DNA from: Helicobacter sp. MIT 99-5507
GTDB lineage: Bacteria > Campylobacterota > Campylobacteria > Campylobacterales > Helicobacteraceae
Length of the DNA stretch: 64,000 bases
Assembly: GCF_003364295.1 (NCBI RefSeq)
Contig: NZ_NXLO01000002.1
Span: 186,001 to 250,000 of the forward strand
Reading direction: 5' to 3'
In this document: one piece after another, positions 1-10,136 of the stretch
Numbering within the stretch: position 1 is the first letter of the stretch
Layout of the letters: each line of letters starts with the position of its first letter
The notes under the pieces: model-generated
Databases searched by the model: none
What the model saw: the letters and a program-made list of their open reading frames with translations, nothing else
Told to the model about the DNA's origin: nothing
Made by a program: the position numbers and the translations under genes

Positions 1-1028
1 ACTTTATTTTGCTGCGCAAGTCTTAATGCTAAAATCGCATAATTTAAAGAATCTTGGGCACTTCTATTTGGCTTAATCTTTGATATGCCTATATTTAGAT
101 TTAGGCTTAATTCATTGCTACCAAGAAATATATTTGTATTTTGCAATAATTCAATCAATCTATCACTTGCTCTTTTTGAACTAACAACATTAGAATGCTT
201 AAGCAACATACCAAAGATTCCATTGCCAATATAGCCTATCATATCACTTCTTCTTGATGTTTTTAGCAAGAGTTTTGCAACCGTTTTCATAACCACAAGC
301 GCCATTTGTTCGTTGTTTAAATATTGTGTAATACTATAAGGCAATGCCATCATAAGTATCGTAGAATTGTGATTAAATTTATTTACTGCAATAGATTCTT
401 CTTGCACTAATTTTATAAAATATCGTTTATTATAAACATCAAATTTTGAATCATACATAGTATTTGTATTTATATTTTCTAGTGCGTGGGAGCATTGTTC
501 ATAAAGTGATTTTAAAGTAATAACTTGTTTATCTATGTAATCTTTATTTTGCCTTAGTTTATCTAGCATTTGAGAATCTACATTTGTTTTATCTGCTTTT
601 ATTAGCTGTTCATAAATATCATTCATCAAAATAAAACTTTTATAGATTGAGGAAGTGCATTTAAGCAAATCTTTTGTTTTAGCAAATGCTATATAAATAT
701 TTTTTTCAAAATCTATATTCCTATCATCATTTTTTGTATCAGTTTCAATTAAATCATAAATTTTTTTTTGAAAATCTAAATCATATTTACCCAATATTTG
801 TTCAAAAAACGCTTGATAATTAGCAGGAAGAGGCGGAATATTTTGGCTACTTAAAGCACTCAACACTTCATTTGAAAGAGAATCTAAACTAGCTTGCGGA
901 GAATCGATAGATGTGTTGGTATTTGTATCAATATTTAAGTCATCAATATTTTCTAAATCGTTATGAAGATTCTCATCTAAATCTATAGATTCTGTTTCTT
1001 TAGAATCGTTTTTTTCTAATCTTATCAA
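1..1028 (-). CDS. Degenerate GGDEF-domain protein (C-terminal end outside window)
   Basis: About 342 codons are visible and the frame runs off the window at base 1. The N-terminal ~60 residues are acidic and Asp/Asn-rich, a helical middle part follows, and the last ~170 residues have the GGDEF-domain pattern (DVYNKRYF, then RSDMIGYIGNGIFGMLL). The signature loop reads GNGIF instead of GG(D/E)EF, so diguanylate cyclase activity is unlikely; a regulatory or c-di-GMP/protein-binding role is inferred. No ATG or GTG fits the N-terminus. A TTG at 1026-1028 preceded by AAGG about 8 bases upstream is the best start. It lies 9 bases downstream of the clpP stop, so it is probably cotranscribed with tig-clpP. 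Confidence 0.72.
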   Translation of the reverse strand, partial: MIRLEKNDSKETESIDLDENLHNDLENIDDLNIDTNTNTSIDSPQASLDSLSNEVLSALSSQNIPPLPANYQAFFEQILGKYDLDFQKKIYDLIETDTKNDDRNIDFEKNIYIAFAKTKDLLKCTSSIYKSFILMNDIYEQLIKADKTNVDSQMLDKLRQNKDYIDKQVITLKSLYEQCSHALENINTNTMYDSKFDVYNKRYFIKLVQEESIAVNKFNHNSTILMMALPYSITQYLNNEQMALVVMKTVAKLLLKTSRRSDMIGYIGNGIFGMLLKHSNVVSSKRASDRLIELLQNTNIFLGSNELSLNLNIGISKIKPNRSAQDSLNYAILALRLAQQNK

Positions 1029-1037
1029 TTTATTACC

Positions 1038-1628
1038 TTATTTTAGACTCTTATCCAATATATTATCAATAATCCCATATTCTTTAGCCTCTTTGGCACT
1101 CATAAAAAAATCTCTATCTGTATCATTAGAGATCTTTTTGATACTTTGATTTGTATTTTTTGCCATTATTTCATTTAGACTTTTCTTTATATATAAAATT
1201 TCTTTTGCTTGAATCTCAATATCACTTGCCTGCCCTTTTGCTCCACCTAATGGCTGGTGTATCATTATTCTTGCATTAGGTAGAGCATATCTCTTGCCTT
1301 TTGTCCCGCTACTAAGCAAAAAAGCTCCCATAGATGCGGCTTGACCTATACAAATAGTAGAAATATCTGGCTTTATATAATTCATCGTATCATAAATACT
1401 AAAACCACTTGTAACAGCACCACCAGGAGAATTTATATAAATATAAATATCTTTTTGTGGATCTTCTGCTTCCAAAAATAAAAGTTGTGCTACTATTGAT
1501 GAAGCGATATTATCATCGATTTCACCACTTAAAATCACAACTCTATCTTTTAATAATCGTGAGTAAATATCATAGCTTCGCTCGCCACGACTTGTCTTTT
1601 CAATAACATAAGGAATATAATTCATCAA
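1038..1628 (-). CDS. clpP: ATP-dependent Clp protease proteolytic subunit ClpP
   Basis: ClpP is the serine peptidase that forms double heptameric rings and degrades substrates fed by ClpA/ClpX-type unfoldases in the cytoplasm. The 196-residue length is standard. The catalytic triad is visible: Ser99 in AASMGAF, His124 in MIHQPLGG and Asp173 in DRDFFM. Two adjacent methionine codons are possible starts, with an AAAGG site upstream. The gene follows tig with a short gap, as in H. pylori (HP0795-HP0794), so chaperone and protease are probably coexpressed. Confidence 0.97.
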   Translation of the reverse strand: MMNYIPYVIEKTSRGERSYDIYSRLLKDRVVILSGEIDDNIASSIVAQLLFLEAEDPQKDIYIYINSPGGAVTSGFSIYDTMNYIKPDISTICIGQAASMGAFLLSSGTKGKRYALPNARIMIHQPLGGAKGQASDIEIQAKEILYIKKSLNEIMAKNTNQSIKKISNDTDRDFFMSAKEAKEYGIIDNILDKSLK

Positions 1629-1660
1629 AATACCTTTTATTTTTTTCTTACCCTTTTATA

Positions 1661-2950
1661 TCAATCTTTTTTGATTGTAGATTCTAATAGATTATTTAGA
1701 ATCTTATTTTCTAAAATCGTCATTTTTAGCGCTGGTATCATATTGTTTTTTTCATAATGTTCTAATACTTCTTTTGGATTAGTACCCATCATCATAGCTT
1801 CATAATAAAGCACTTGATAAAGTTCATTATCACTAACTGCTACTTTATCTCTCTTTGCAAATTTATCAATAATAAATGTTAATTTAACACTTTTTTGTGC
1901 CTCATTCCTAAAAGATTCTCGCTTGTCTTTTGCTTTATCTTTATCATTTTGCAAGGCTTGTAGTTCTTCTGTATCAATATTTTGCAAACTATTTCTAAAA
2001 ATCACATCCATTTCTTGCTCAACAATATTATCTGGCAAATCAAAAGTAAAACCATCTATTAGATTCTCTATCAATTTTGGCTTTAAATCATTTAAAGCCT
2101 TATTTTTATTTTCATTTTCTAATTGAGTTTTGATATTTTCTCTTAAAGTTTCTAAAGTAGCATCTTTATTGTTTGGTATCATTTTCTTTGCAAATTCATC
2201 ATCAATCTTGCTTGCTTGTCGCTCTTTTATAGCATTTAATTTCACATTAAATCTTGCTTCTTTGCCTGCTAGATGAGTGGCATTGTAATTCTCTGGGAAT
2301 CTGACATTTATATCTTTTATATCACCTTTTTTCATGCCAATTAATTGATCTTCAAATCCTTCAATAAAACTTTTTGAGCCAATCTCTAAATCATAGTTTT
2401 CACCTTTTCCGCCTGTAAATGGCTCATTGCCTAAAAATCCCTCAAAATTTATATTTGCAATATCACTAGATTCTAAACTCTCTTTTGTAATCTCTACTAA
2501 ATCGCCACTAGATTTTGCTAATTCTTCAATCCTGGAATCTATATCTTTATTGCTTACTTCTTGCAATTCAACAACAGGGATTAATTTTTCATAATCTTTC
2601 AAATCAATATCTGGAAAGATTCCAATCTTTGCTTCTACTTCTATACCATTATCATTGTTTTGAAATTTCGTTATCATAGGATTGCCAATAATTCTATCTA
2701 ATTGAATGTTTAGCTCTTTTAGAGATTCTCTAACTAAATCATTTAGTGCTTCATTTTGACTATCTTGAATAATCCTATCTTTAAATCTATTTTCAACAAT
2801 ACTTAAAGGAACTTTACCTTTTCTAAAACCATCTATTTTTATATTTTTACTTATATCTTGGGCTATTTTTTTCTTTTTTTGGCTAATTGCTTCATTGTCA
2901 ATCGTGGCATTTAACAAAATATTTGCATTATTTATTAGTTTTACACTCAT
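1661..2950 (-). CDS. tig: Trigger factor, ribosome-associated chaperone and peptidyl-prolyl isomerase
   Basis: Trigger factor binds ribosomal protein uL23 near the exit tunnel and shields nascent chains. The 429-residue protein has the three expected parts: an N-terminal ribosome-binding domain with the GFRKGKVP signature at residues 41-48, an FKBP-type isomerase domain around residues 160-245 (EGFEDQLIGMKKGD), and a helical C-terminal chaperone domain. An AAGGAAA site precedes the ATG. It is the first gene of a minus-strand run with clpP and diverges from fliI across 93 bases. Confidence 0.97.
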   Translation of the reverse strand: MSVKLINNANILLNATIDNEAISQKKKKIAQDISKNIKIDGFRKGKVPLSIVENRFKDRIIQDSQNEALNDLVRESLKELNIQLDRIIGNPMITKFQNNDNGIEVEAKIGIFPDIDLKDYEKLIPVVELQEVSNKDIDSRIEELAKSSGDLVEITKESLESSDIANINFEGFLGNEPFTGGKGENYDLEIGSKSFIEGFEDQLIGMKKGDIKDINVRFPENYNATHLAGKEARFNVKLNAIKERQASKIDDEFAKKMIPNNKDATLETLRENIKTQLENENKNKALNDLKPKLIENLIDGFTFDLPDNIVEQEMDVIFRNSLQNIDTEELQALQNDKDKAKDKRESFRNEAQKSVKLTFIIDKFAKRDKVAVSDNELYQVLYYEAMMMGTNPKEVLEHYEKNNMIPALKMTILENKILNNLLESTIKKD

Positions 2951-3016
2951 TATTATTTCCTTACATCATAAAGGCTAGATTTAAGTGTGTATTTTAACAA
3001 AAAAACATACAATATC

Positions 3017-3022
3017 TATAAT
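3017..3022 (+). promoter_or_regulatory. -10 element (TATAAT) upstream of fliI
   Basis: A perfect TATAAT lies 21 bases upstream of the fliI start, in an A/T-rich divergent region shared with tig. Helicobacter sigma-80 promoters usually need only this box plus T-rich upstream periodicity. Identified by eye. Confidence 0.45.
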
Positions 3023-3043
3023 AATATTTTCTTAAGGTATTAA

Positions 3044-4345
3044 ATGTCTTTAGGTAAATTAAGAGCAAAAATAGAAAACAAAATAAATCTTTCTCCACAT
3101 TTTGGAGAGATAACACATATTTATTCAAACACCATAAAAGCAAATGGATTAAAAACTTCCATAGGTGATATAGTAAGCATAAAAGGCACTGATAGTGATA
3201 TTTTAGGGATTGTTAGCACAATAGATGTAGAATCTTTTTCGATCACACCATTTACATCTACACAAGGACATAAAATAGGTGATAAAGTATTTATAAATCA
3301 AAAAGGTTTAAAAATTGGTGTTGGCGAGGGATTGCTTGGCAGAGTTGTAGATCCTATGGTAAATCCAATCGATAATCTTGGCGAAATCAAAAAAGATGCA
3401 TTTATTTCAATATTAAACAAACCAATAAAAGCTATGGATCGAGGGTTAATTAATGAGAAATTTAGTGTTGGAGTAAAAAGTATTGATGGATTGCTTACTT
3501 GTGGTAAAGGGCAAAAAATGGGAATCTTTGCAGGAAGTGGAGTAGGTAAATCTAGCCTTCTTGGAATGATAGTAAGAGGCTCAAATGCAGATGTAAAGGT
3601 TATAGCATTAATTGGCGAGCGAGGCAGAGAAGTGCCTGAATTTATCATAAAAAATCTTGCTGGTGATTTGACAAATACGATTATAGTTGTAGCGACAAGT
3701 GACGATTCTCCGCTTATGAGAAAATATGGAGCATTTAGTGCAATGTCAATTGCTGAATATTTTAAAAATCAAAATAAAGATGTTTTATTTATAATGGATT
3801 CTGTAACAAGATTTGCAATGGCACAAAGAGAAATAGGATTGTCGCTTGGTGAGCCACCAACATCAAAAGGTTATCCACCATCGTCACTAAGCTTACTTCC
3901 ACAGCTTATGGAGAGAGCAGGAAAAGAAGAAAATAAAGGCTCAATAACTGCCTTTTTCACCGTGCTTGTTGAAGGCGATGATTTAAATGACCCGATAGCT
4001 GATCAAAGTAGAAGCATCCTTGATGGACATATTGTTTTAAGCAGGGAATTAGGAGAATTTGGTATATATCCACCAATAAATATACTTTCATCTGCATCAC
4101 GTATCATGAATGATATTATTGATAAAAAACATAAAGAAAATGCTATCAAATTTAGAAGGGCATATGCTCTTTTAAAAGAAAATGAGATTCTAATAAGGAT
4201 TGGTTCGTATCAAAAAGGAAGCGATAAAGAATTAGATGATGCAATAAACAAAAAAGACAAATTAGATACATTTTTACAACAAGATTCTAATGAAAAACTA
4301 GATTTTAATACTATTTACGCAAAATTAAATGAAATTTTTCAATAA
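3044..4345 (+). CDS. fliI: Flagellum-specific ATPase FliI
   Basis: FliI energises the flagellar type III export apparatus together with FliH. It has 433 residues, usual for the family. The Walker A loop GSGVGKSS is at residues 164-171 and the catalytic-region ERGREVPEF follows. The F1-ATPase-like sequence GYPPSSLSLLPQLMERAG and the conserved SITAFFTVLVEGDD are also present. It has its own -10 box and an AAGG site before the ATG, and it diverges from tig. It is not embedded in a large flagellar operon, which is typical of the scattered flagellar genes of Helicobacter. Confidence 0.97.
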   Translation: MSLGKLRAKIENKINLSPHFGEITHIYSNTIKANGLKTSIGDIVSIKGTDSDILGIVSTIDVESFSITPFTSTQGHKIGDKVFINQKGLKIGVGEGLLGRVVDPMVNPIDNLGEIKKDAFISILNKPIKAMDRGLINEKFSVGVKSIDGLLTCGKGQKMGIFAGSGVGKSSLLGMIVRGSNADVKVIALIGERGREVPEFIIKNLAGDLTNTIIVVATSDDSPLMRKYGAFSAMSIAEYFKNQNKDVLFIMDSVTRFAMAQREIGLSLGEPPTSKGYPPSSLSLLPQLMERAGKEENKGSITAFFTVLVEGDDLNDPIADQSRSILDGHIVLSRELGEFGIYPPINILSSASRIMNDIIDKKHKENAIKFRRAYALLKENEILIRIGSYQKGSDKELDDAINKKDKLDTFLQQDSNEKLDFNTIYAKLNEIFQ

Positions 4346-4385
4346 TATTAAAGCATTAAGCTATATATTTTACTTTTAAAAATAG

Positions 4386-4391
4386 TATAAT
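4386..4391 (+). promoter_or_regulatory. -10 element (TATAAT) upstream of nifS-nifU
   Basis: TATAAT preceded by TAG lies about 75 bases before the preferred nifS start, giving an untranslated leader of roughly 65-70 bases. Identified by eye. Confidence 0.45.
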
Positions 4392-4442
4392 CTAGCCCCA
4401 AATAATAATTTTTATTAATTGATTTTTTTTAAATAATTTTGA

Positions 4443-5627
<1,185 letters not shown>

Positions 5628-5656
5628 AAATTTAATAATTATTAGAAGGAATAAAT

Positions 5657-6637
5657 ATGGGTAAAGATACATTAATTGGCGGTTCATTATGGGACGCATA
5701 TTCAAATAAAGTTCAAGAAAGAATGGATAATCCAACTCATCTTGGAGTAATCACACAAGAGCAAGCAGATGCAAAAGGTGCAAAGTTGATTGTTGCAGAT
5801 TATGGTGCAGAAGCTTGTGGAGATGCTGTAAGATTGTATTGGCTAGTTGATAGCGATGATAGAATCATAGATGCTAAATTTAAAAGTTTTGGTTGTGGGA
5901 CGGCTATTGCTAGCTCTGATATGATGGTTGAATTATGTCTTGGAAAAAAAGTGCAAGATGCAGTAAAAATAACAAATCTTGATGTTGAATCTGCATTGCG
6001 TGATGACCCAGATATTCCAGCTGTTCCGGGTCAAAAAATGCATTGCTCTGTTATGGCATATGATGTTATAAAACAAGCTGCAGGTATGTATTTAGGCAAG
6101 AATCCTAATGATTTTGAAAACGAAATTATAGTGTGTGAATGTGCCAGAGTAAGCTTAGGAACGATAAAAGAAGTGATTAGACTAAATAACCTTAAAAGTG
6201 TCGAAGAGATTACAAATTACACTAAAGCAGGTGCATTTTGCAAAAGCTGTATAAAACCAGGGGGGCATGAAGAAAGAGAATATTATCTTGTTGATATTCT
6301 AAGAGATACAAGAGCAGAGATGGAAGCAGAGCAAGTAAAAGAAATAGCAAATAAAACAAAAGATGGTGAAATTAGTTTTCCAGAGATGACAATGGTGCAA
6401 AAAGTAAAGGCTATTGATAAAATCATTGATGAAAATATTCGTCCAATGCTTATGATGGATGGTGGAAATATGGAAATCATTGATATAAAAGAAACAAGCG
6501 ATAACTACATTGATGTATATATTAGATATTTAGGTGCATGTAGTGGTTGTTCTAGTGGATATAGCGGGACTTTATTTGCAATAGAATCTATATTACAAGA
6601 AAAATTAGCAGAAAATATTAGGGTATTGCCTATATAG
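5657..6637 (+). CDS. nifU: Fe-S cluster assembly scaffold NifU
   Basis: NifU receives sulfur from NifS and builds clusters for transfer to apo-proteins. All three domains are present in 326 residues: an IscU-like domain with Cys54, Cys80 and Cys130, a central permanent [2Fe-2S] domain with C160, C162, C195 and C198, and a C-terminal Nfu domain with C295 and C298 (CSGC). An AGAAGGA site precedes the ATG. It sits immediately downstream of nifS, as in H. pylori HP0220-HP0221. Confidence 0.97.
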   Translation: MGKDTLIGGSLWDAYSNKVQERMDNPTHLGVITQEQADAKGAKLIVADYGAEACGDAVRLYWLVDSDDRIIDAKFKSFGCGTAIASSDMMVELCLGKKVQDAVKITNLDVESALRDDPDIPAVPGQKMHCSVMAYDVIKQAAGMYLGKNPNDFENEIIVCECARVSLGTIKEVIRLNNLKSVEEITNYTKAGAFCKSCIKPGGHEEREYYLVDILRDTRAEMEAEQVKEIANKTKDGEISFPEMTMVQKVKAIDKIIDENIRPMLMMDGGNMEIIDIKETSDNYIDVYIRYLGACSGCSSGYSGTLFAIESILQEKLAENIRVLPI

Positions 6638-6657
6638 AATCCAAGATAAACAAACTA

Positions 6658-6685
6658 TGTGAATTTAGTTTTAGCTAGATTCACA
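6658..6685 (+). terminator. Possible hairpin after nifU
   Basis: An imperfect 11-base inverted repeat (TGTGAATTTAG / CTAGATTCACA, one G-U pair) with a 6-base loop lies 21 bases after the nifU stop. There is no clear T-run, so termination is uncertain. Confidence 0.3.
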
Positions 6686-6847
6686 AGTATTAACCAAAAC
6701 CATTAATCCAAATAAAACAAGCAAACTATTACAGATTCTAAGTCATAAATTTAAAATTTTAAACTAGATTTAGTGTTATTAAAAATTTAGATAAAAATAA
6801 TACAAATATTTAATACTTAAAAATTACAATAAATCCACTTTAGATAC

Positions 6848-6853
6848 TATAAT
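6848..6853 (+). promoter_or_regulatory. -10 element (TATAAT) upstream of the flavoprotein gene
   Basis: TATAAT lies 43 bases before the ATG at 6896, in a 258-base AT-rich gap that otherwise shows only the hairpin at 6658-6685. Confidence 0.4.
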
Positions 6854-6895
6854 ATAGATTCTATTTTTGGATAGATTTAAAATAAGGAGATTATT

Positions 6896-7492
6896 ATGAA
6901 AAAAAGAATTACAATTATTGGTGGAAGTATCGCAGGACTTACTGCAGCATTGGTTTTAGCTTCAGCTAAAAATAACGAGTTAGATTTTGATATAAATATA
7001 ATAGACAGTGGTAAGCCTGATTTAGGGGCTGTTGCGGTATATAATTCTCCATTATTTCCTCGCGGGATTCTAGGAAAAGATATCATAGAACAAACACTAA
7101 ATCAAATAAATTCTTTACTAAAAGTTAATTATATAAATGGAGAAATAGAACAAATTAGTGGCTCTAAAGGTGCATTTGTATCAAAAGGGCAAAATTTAGA
7201 ATTTGAATCTGATTATATTATCCTAGCAACAGGAGCTAGCAGCTTTGATATCAATGGATTAGGTAATATAGTAAAACCTCATAATCTTATGAATAAACCA
7301 AATAAGATTCGCCTAGAATATAGTGGCAGACAAGAAGTAAAACCTGGTATCTATGTCGCAGGGACTGCATCTGGAGTAACCTCTATGGTAACAACTGCTA
7401 TGGGTAGTGCAAGTGAAGCTGCATGTGCAATACTAAGTGATATAAAAGGTGAAATCGTAGTAGCTCATGATACTCCAACTTCAAGAAAATAA
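6896..7492 (+). CDS. Compact FAD-dependent oxidoreductase (thioredoxin-reductase-like fold)
   Basis: The 198-residue protein starts with a dinucleotide-binding GGSIAGLTAAL loop at residues 9-19, has ILATGAS in the middle and ends with the FAD-binding GIYVAGTASG stretch. These are the FAD-domain halves of thioredoxin-reductase-like proteins, but the family is normally about 310 residues; the inserted NAD(P)H domain and its redox-active CxxC are absent. It therefore looks like a minimal flavoprotein needing a separate electron donor. AAGGAG precedes the ATG. It converges on the yedF/yedE pair, so a sulfur- or selenium-related role is possible but only inferred. Confidence 0.7.
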   Translation: MKKRITIIGGSIAGLTAALVLASAKNNELDFDINIIDSGKPDLGAVAVYNSPLFPRGILGKDIIEQTLNQINSLLKVNYINGEIEQISGSKGAFVSKGQNLEFESDYIILATGASSFDINGLGNIVKPHNLMNKPNKIRLEYSGRQEVKPGIYVAGTASGVTSMVTTAMGSASEAACAILSDIKGEIVVAHDTPTSRK

Positions 7493-7494
7493 AA

Positions 7495-7526
7495 TTTTGG
7501 AATCCATTTCTTAAAGGATTCCAAAA
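7495..7526 (+). terminator. Hairpin between the flavoprotein gene and yedF
   Basis: A perfect 11-base inverted repeat (TTTTGGAATCC / GGATTCCAAAA) with a 10-base loop lies just after the flavoprotein stop. Flanking A and T runs could let it act on either strand, between convergent genes. Confidence 0.5.
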
Positions 7527-7652
7527 AAATATTATTAAATCATCTTTATTGAATTCTCAAAGTAACTTATTAAATTCTAAAAATTAATTGATAGCAGATT
7601 TAACATTTAGATATTTATTGCAAGATTCTGCAAAGATCAATCTTTACAGAAA

Positions 7653-7889
7653 TTATTTTTTTATCAAATATCTTATAGTAGGACCATGTTGCTCGATTTT
7701 TAATACTTCATAGCCGTGATTTTTAGCATCTACTGGGATATTATTTATACTTTGTGGGCAATCACTGATGACTTCCAAAATCTCACCTTTTTTTAAATCT
7801 GGCAATACCTCTAAAGTTTTGATAGCAGGATATGGGCAAGGCTCACCTTGTAAATCCAATCTATAATCTGGTGTCATTTCATTATTCAT
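7653..7889 (-). CDS. yedF: TusA/YedF-family sulfurtransferase-like protein
   Basis: A 78-residue SirA/TusA-fold protein. Its single family signature GEPCPYPAIKTLEVL contains the presumptive persulfide cysteine at position 18. Family members carry activated sulfur or, when paired with YedE, are proposed to act in selenium metabolism. Its ATG overlaps the yedE stop (TAATG), so translation is coupled. No selD or selA is in the window, so the sulfur-versus-selenium choice cannot be made here. Confidence 0.85.
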   Translation of the reverse strand: MNNEMTPDYRLDLQGEPCPYPAIKTLEVLPDLKKGEILEVISDCPQSINNIPVDAKNHGYEVLKIEQHGPTIRYLIKK

Positions 7890-9112
7890 TAGTTACTCCT
7901 TTTTGAAAATTGGTTTCGTTTTTTTGCTAGATAGTATTTCTCTAACATAACAATTATGATAAAAAATACCACTAACAATAGATAATTAACCAAAAGCCCA
8001 CCATAATTACCAAATGTTGATAATAAATTTATCTTAGGAAAGCTCGTAGCCAAAGATTCTGCATAAGAATCCCAAGTTAATGCCAATATTGTCGAGCCTA
8101 TAACATTTCCAATACCAACAATCCAATAATGCACCTGCCCTTCTACCGCACGATACATCCAACCACATTCACAGCCACCAGCTACAACAATTCCAAATCC
8201 AAACAACAATCCACCAATAATTGCATTGGGTCCAGCCCACATAATCTTTGGTGGAAGTCCAAGCATAATATAGCTAAATACACCAATGGTAGAGAGCATC
8301 ATACCTATTACTACCGCTCTTGCCATATATCCTCGTCCAGTTAGAAAAATATCACGAAAAGCTGAAGTAAAGCAAATTTGTGCGCGCGATATGATATATC
8401 CAAAAGCTATTCCAAAAAGCATTGCGATGCTAAGCACTGGAATCTTTTTACCTTCAGGAATTTTTCCAAATGCCAAAAATACAACCCAAGCAATCATAAA
8501 AATCAATACAACAATGCCAATAATAAAATTTACTTTTGCATTTTTATTTAAATCTTCTAATTCTTTTGTTTTATTTACTTTTTGCATTATTATTTTTGAA
8601 CACAACAATCTACTTGTAGCAACTTTATTACCAAAATATACTCCAATTAGTGTAGCGATTGTAAAAAACCAAGCATGGAGACTAAATTGAGGTATCCCAG
8701 TAAAAAAGCTAGCCAAATTACAACCCATTCCAATCCTAGCTCCAAAACCAGCAATAGCTCCACCAATTAATGCTTGAAACACCCTAGCTTTACTTTGTGG
8801 TAGGCGAAATTTGATATTGTTTGCCATCAACGCAGAAGCAAGTGCTCCACCAAACATACCTATAATCATCACTCCATCAACCCTACTAAATGGCGTTCCG
8901 CTAAGTCCTATTATTTTAAAATAGCCTAGATTATCTGTATTAACACCGATAAAATTCAAGACATGACCGCCCCAGCGAGTAAATTCGCCTGTAACAGCCC
9001 AATAAGTTCCAGTGATACCAAAATAATAAGCAGATAAAATACCTAACATTGCGATAGCAGGGATTGGAGACCAGAATCTAACTAAATAACTTTCTTTGAA
9101 GTTTTTAAACAT
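7889..9112 (-). CDS. yedE: YeeE/YedE-family transporter
   Basis: A 407-residue polytopic inner-membrane protein, with roughly ten hydrophobic segments and the duplicated small-residue motifs of this family (ARIGMGCNLASFFTG in the first half, GFGIVVAGGCECGWMYRA in the second). The conserved cysteines in these loops resemble those that relay thiosulfate in YeeE homologues. The downstream TusA-type partner YedF is translationally coupled. AAAGGAT precedes the ATG. The substrate (thiosulfate-type sulfur or selenium species) is not decided by sequence. Confidence 0.87.
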   Translation of the reverse strand: MFKNFKESYLVRFWSPIPAIAMLGILSAYYFGITGTYWAVTGEFTRWGGHVLNFIGVNTDNLGYFKIIGLSGTPFSRVDGVMIIGMFGGALASALMANNIKFRLPQSKARVFQALIGGAIAGFGARIGMGCNLASFFTGIPQFSLHAWFFTIATLIGVYFGNKVATSRLLCSKIIMQKVNKTKELEDLNKNAKVNFIIGIVVLIFMIAWVVFLAFGKIPEGKKIPVLSIAMLFGIAFGYIISRAQICFTSAFRDIFLTGRGYMARAVVIGMMLSTIGVFSYIMLGLPPKIMWAGPNAIIGGLLFGFGIVVAGGCECGWMYRAVEGQVHYWIVGIGNVIGSTILALTWDSYAESLATSFPKINLLSTFGNYGGLLVNYLLLVVFFIIIVMLEKYYLAKKRNQFSKRSN

Positions 9113-9222
9113 TTTTATCCTTTTGTGTCGTGCTTCAACTAAAGCCTCTAAAGAATCGACAATGGTTTATTTTAAAAAAGCATGATTTTAAATTTTGTTT
9201 TATTAAATAAAGCTTAAGGATT

Positions 9223-10131
9223 CTATGTATTAAAAGAATCGATATAAATTTTTATTTTATCTTTGATACAATCATCAATTTTAATTTGCAATGCCAAAAT
9301 ACTTAGCGGTAATTTACAATTTGAAAGCTTGACCAAATCTTTTTTTGTAACAAGCAATGAAGTGGCATTTAACCTTTCATATTCTTTTTTTATAGATTCC
9401 AAATCAAATCTAGCGTGATCACTTAATGTTATTTTTCCTACTATATTAGATGGTAAAAAAGAATCTAACCTTGAGGGATTTGCTATGGCTGTTACAAGTA
9501 GCATTTTTTTAGTTTGATTTTGTATTGTGACTTCTCTTTTATAATCAATTCCTTCTTTTAAAAATAAATCCTTAGGATTCTTATAAAATGGATTTTCTCT
9601 ATAGATACCACTTGGAATGGTGAATCTAAAATATGGCTTTAATTGTGGCACTAATATAATATTTAGCTTTTTAAAATTAAATCTAAAGCCATCATCTAAA
9701 AATACAGCCTTAGCACCTAGTTCTTTTGCTTTTAAGATTCCTAATTTTCTATTTTTACACACTATCACACTTGCGTTTGGAAGACTTAATGCAAGCATAT
9801 AAGCCTCATCACCACTTGCTTCTTGACTTGCTTGTATATTTCCATTTTGACTTACGACAATAAGCCCTTTGCTCTTCCTTTTATATCCTCTAGATACAAT
9901 TGCTATATTTTCATATTCCTTTGCTAGTTCTTGCAATACAGGCGTCTTACCGCTACCGCCTGCTACTAGATTCCCAATGCTTATAATTGGGATCTTAAAA
10001 TCTATATATTTTTGAAATTTTCGCCTTAATGTCGCTGCTATAAAATATAAAATTGATATTGGAAGAAGCAAAATACTTAAAACTATTTGATAAAAGTTAG
10101 GATTATAAAAATAACTATCAATAAATCTCAT
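9223..10131 (-). CDS. lpxK: Tetraacyldisaccharide 4'-kinase LpxK
   Basis: LpxK phosphorylates the 4' position of the lipid A precursor at the inner membrane. The 302-residue protein has an N-terminal membrane-associated helix (about residues 14-34), the P-loop GGSGKT at 58-63, and the LDDGFRF motif typical of LpxK. It lies 5 bases after nadE, as in H. pylori (HP0329-HP0328). Confidence 0.95.
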   Translation of the reverse strand: MRFIDSYFYNPNFYQIVLSILLLPISILYFIAATLRRKFQKYIDFKIPIISIGNLVAGGSGKTPVLQELAKEYENIAIVSRGYKRKSKGLIVVSQNGNIQASQEASGDEAYMLALSLPNASVIVCKNRKLGILKAKELGAKAVFLDDGFRFNFKKLNIILVPQLKPYFRFTIPSGIYRENPFYKNPKDLFLKEGIDYKREVTIQNQTKKMLLVTAIANPSRLDSFLPSNIVGKITLSDHARFDLESIKKEYERLNATSLLVTKKDLVKLSNCKLPLSILALQIKIDDCIKDKIKIYIDSFNT

Positions 10132-10136
10132 TTAAA

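Noticed and set aside
761-769. Run of nine T inside the GGDEF-like gene
   Set aside because: Poly-A/T runs of this size are common in AT-rich DNA, and the frame is intact on both sides.
6258-6266. Run of six G in nifU, and a similar one in argS near 16996
   Set aside because: Six bases is too short for frequent slippage, and both genes are essential housekeeping genes with intact frames.
8286-8690. 134-codon frame on the plus strand inside yedE
   Set aside because: It is antisense to a clear membrane-protein gene and its translation has no family features; it is a shadow.
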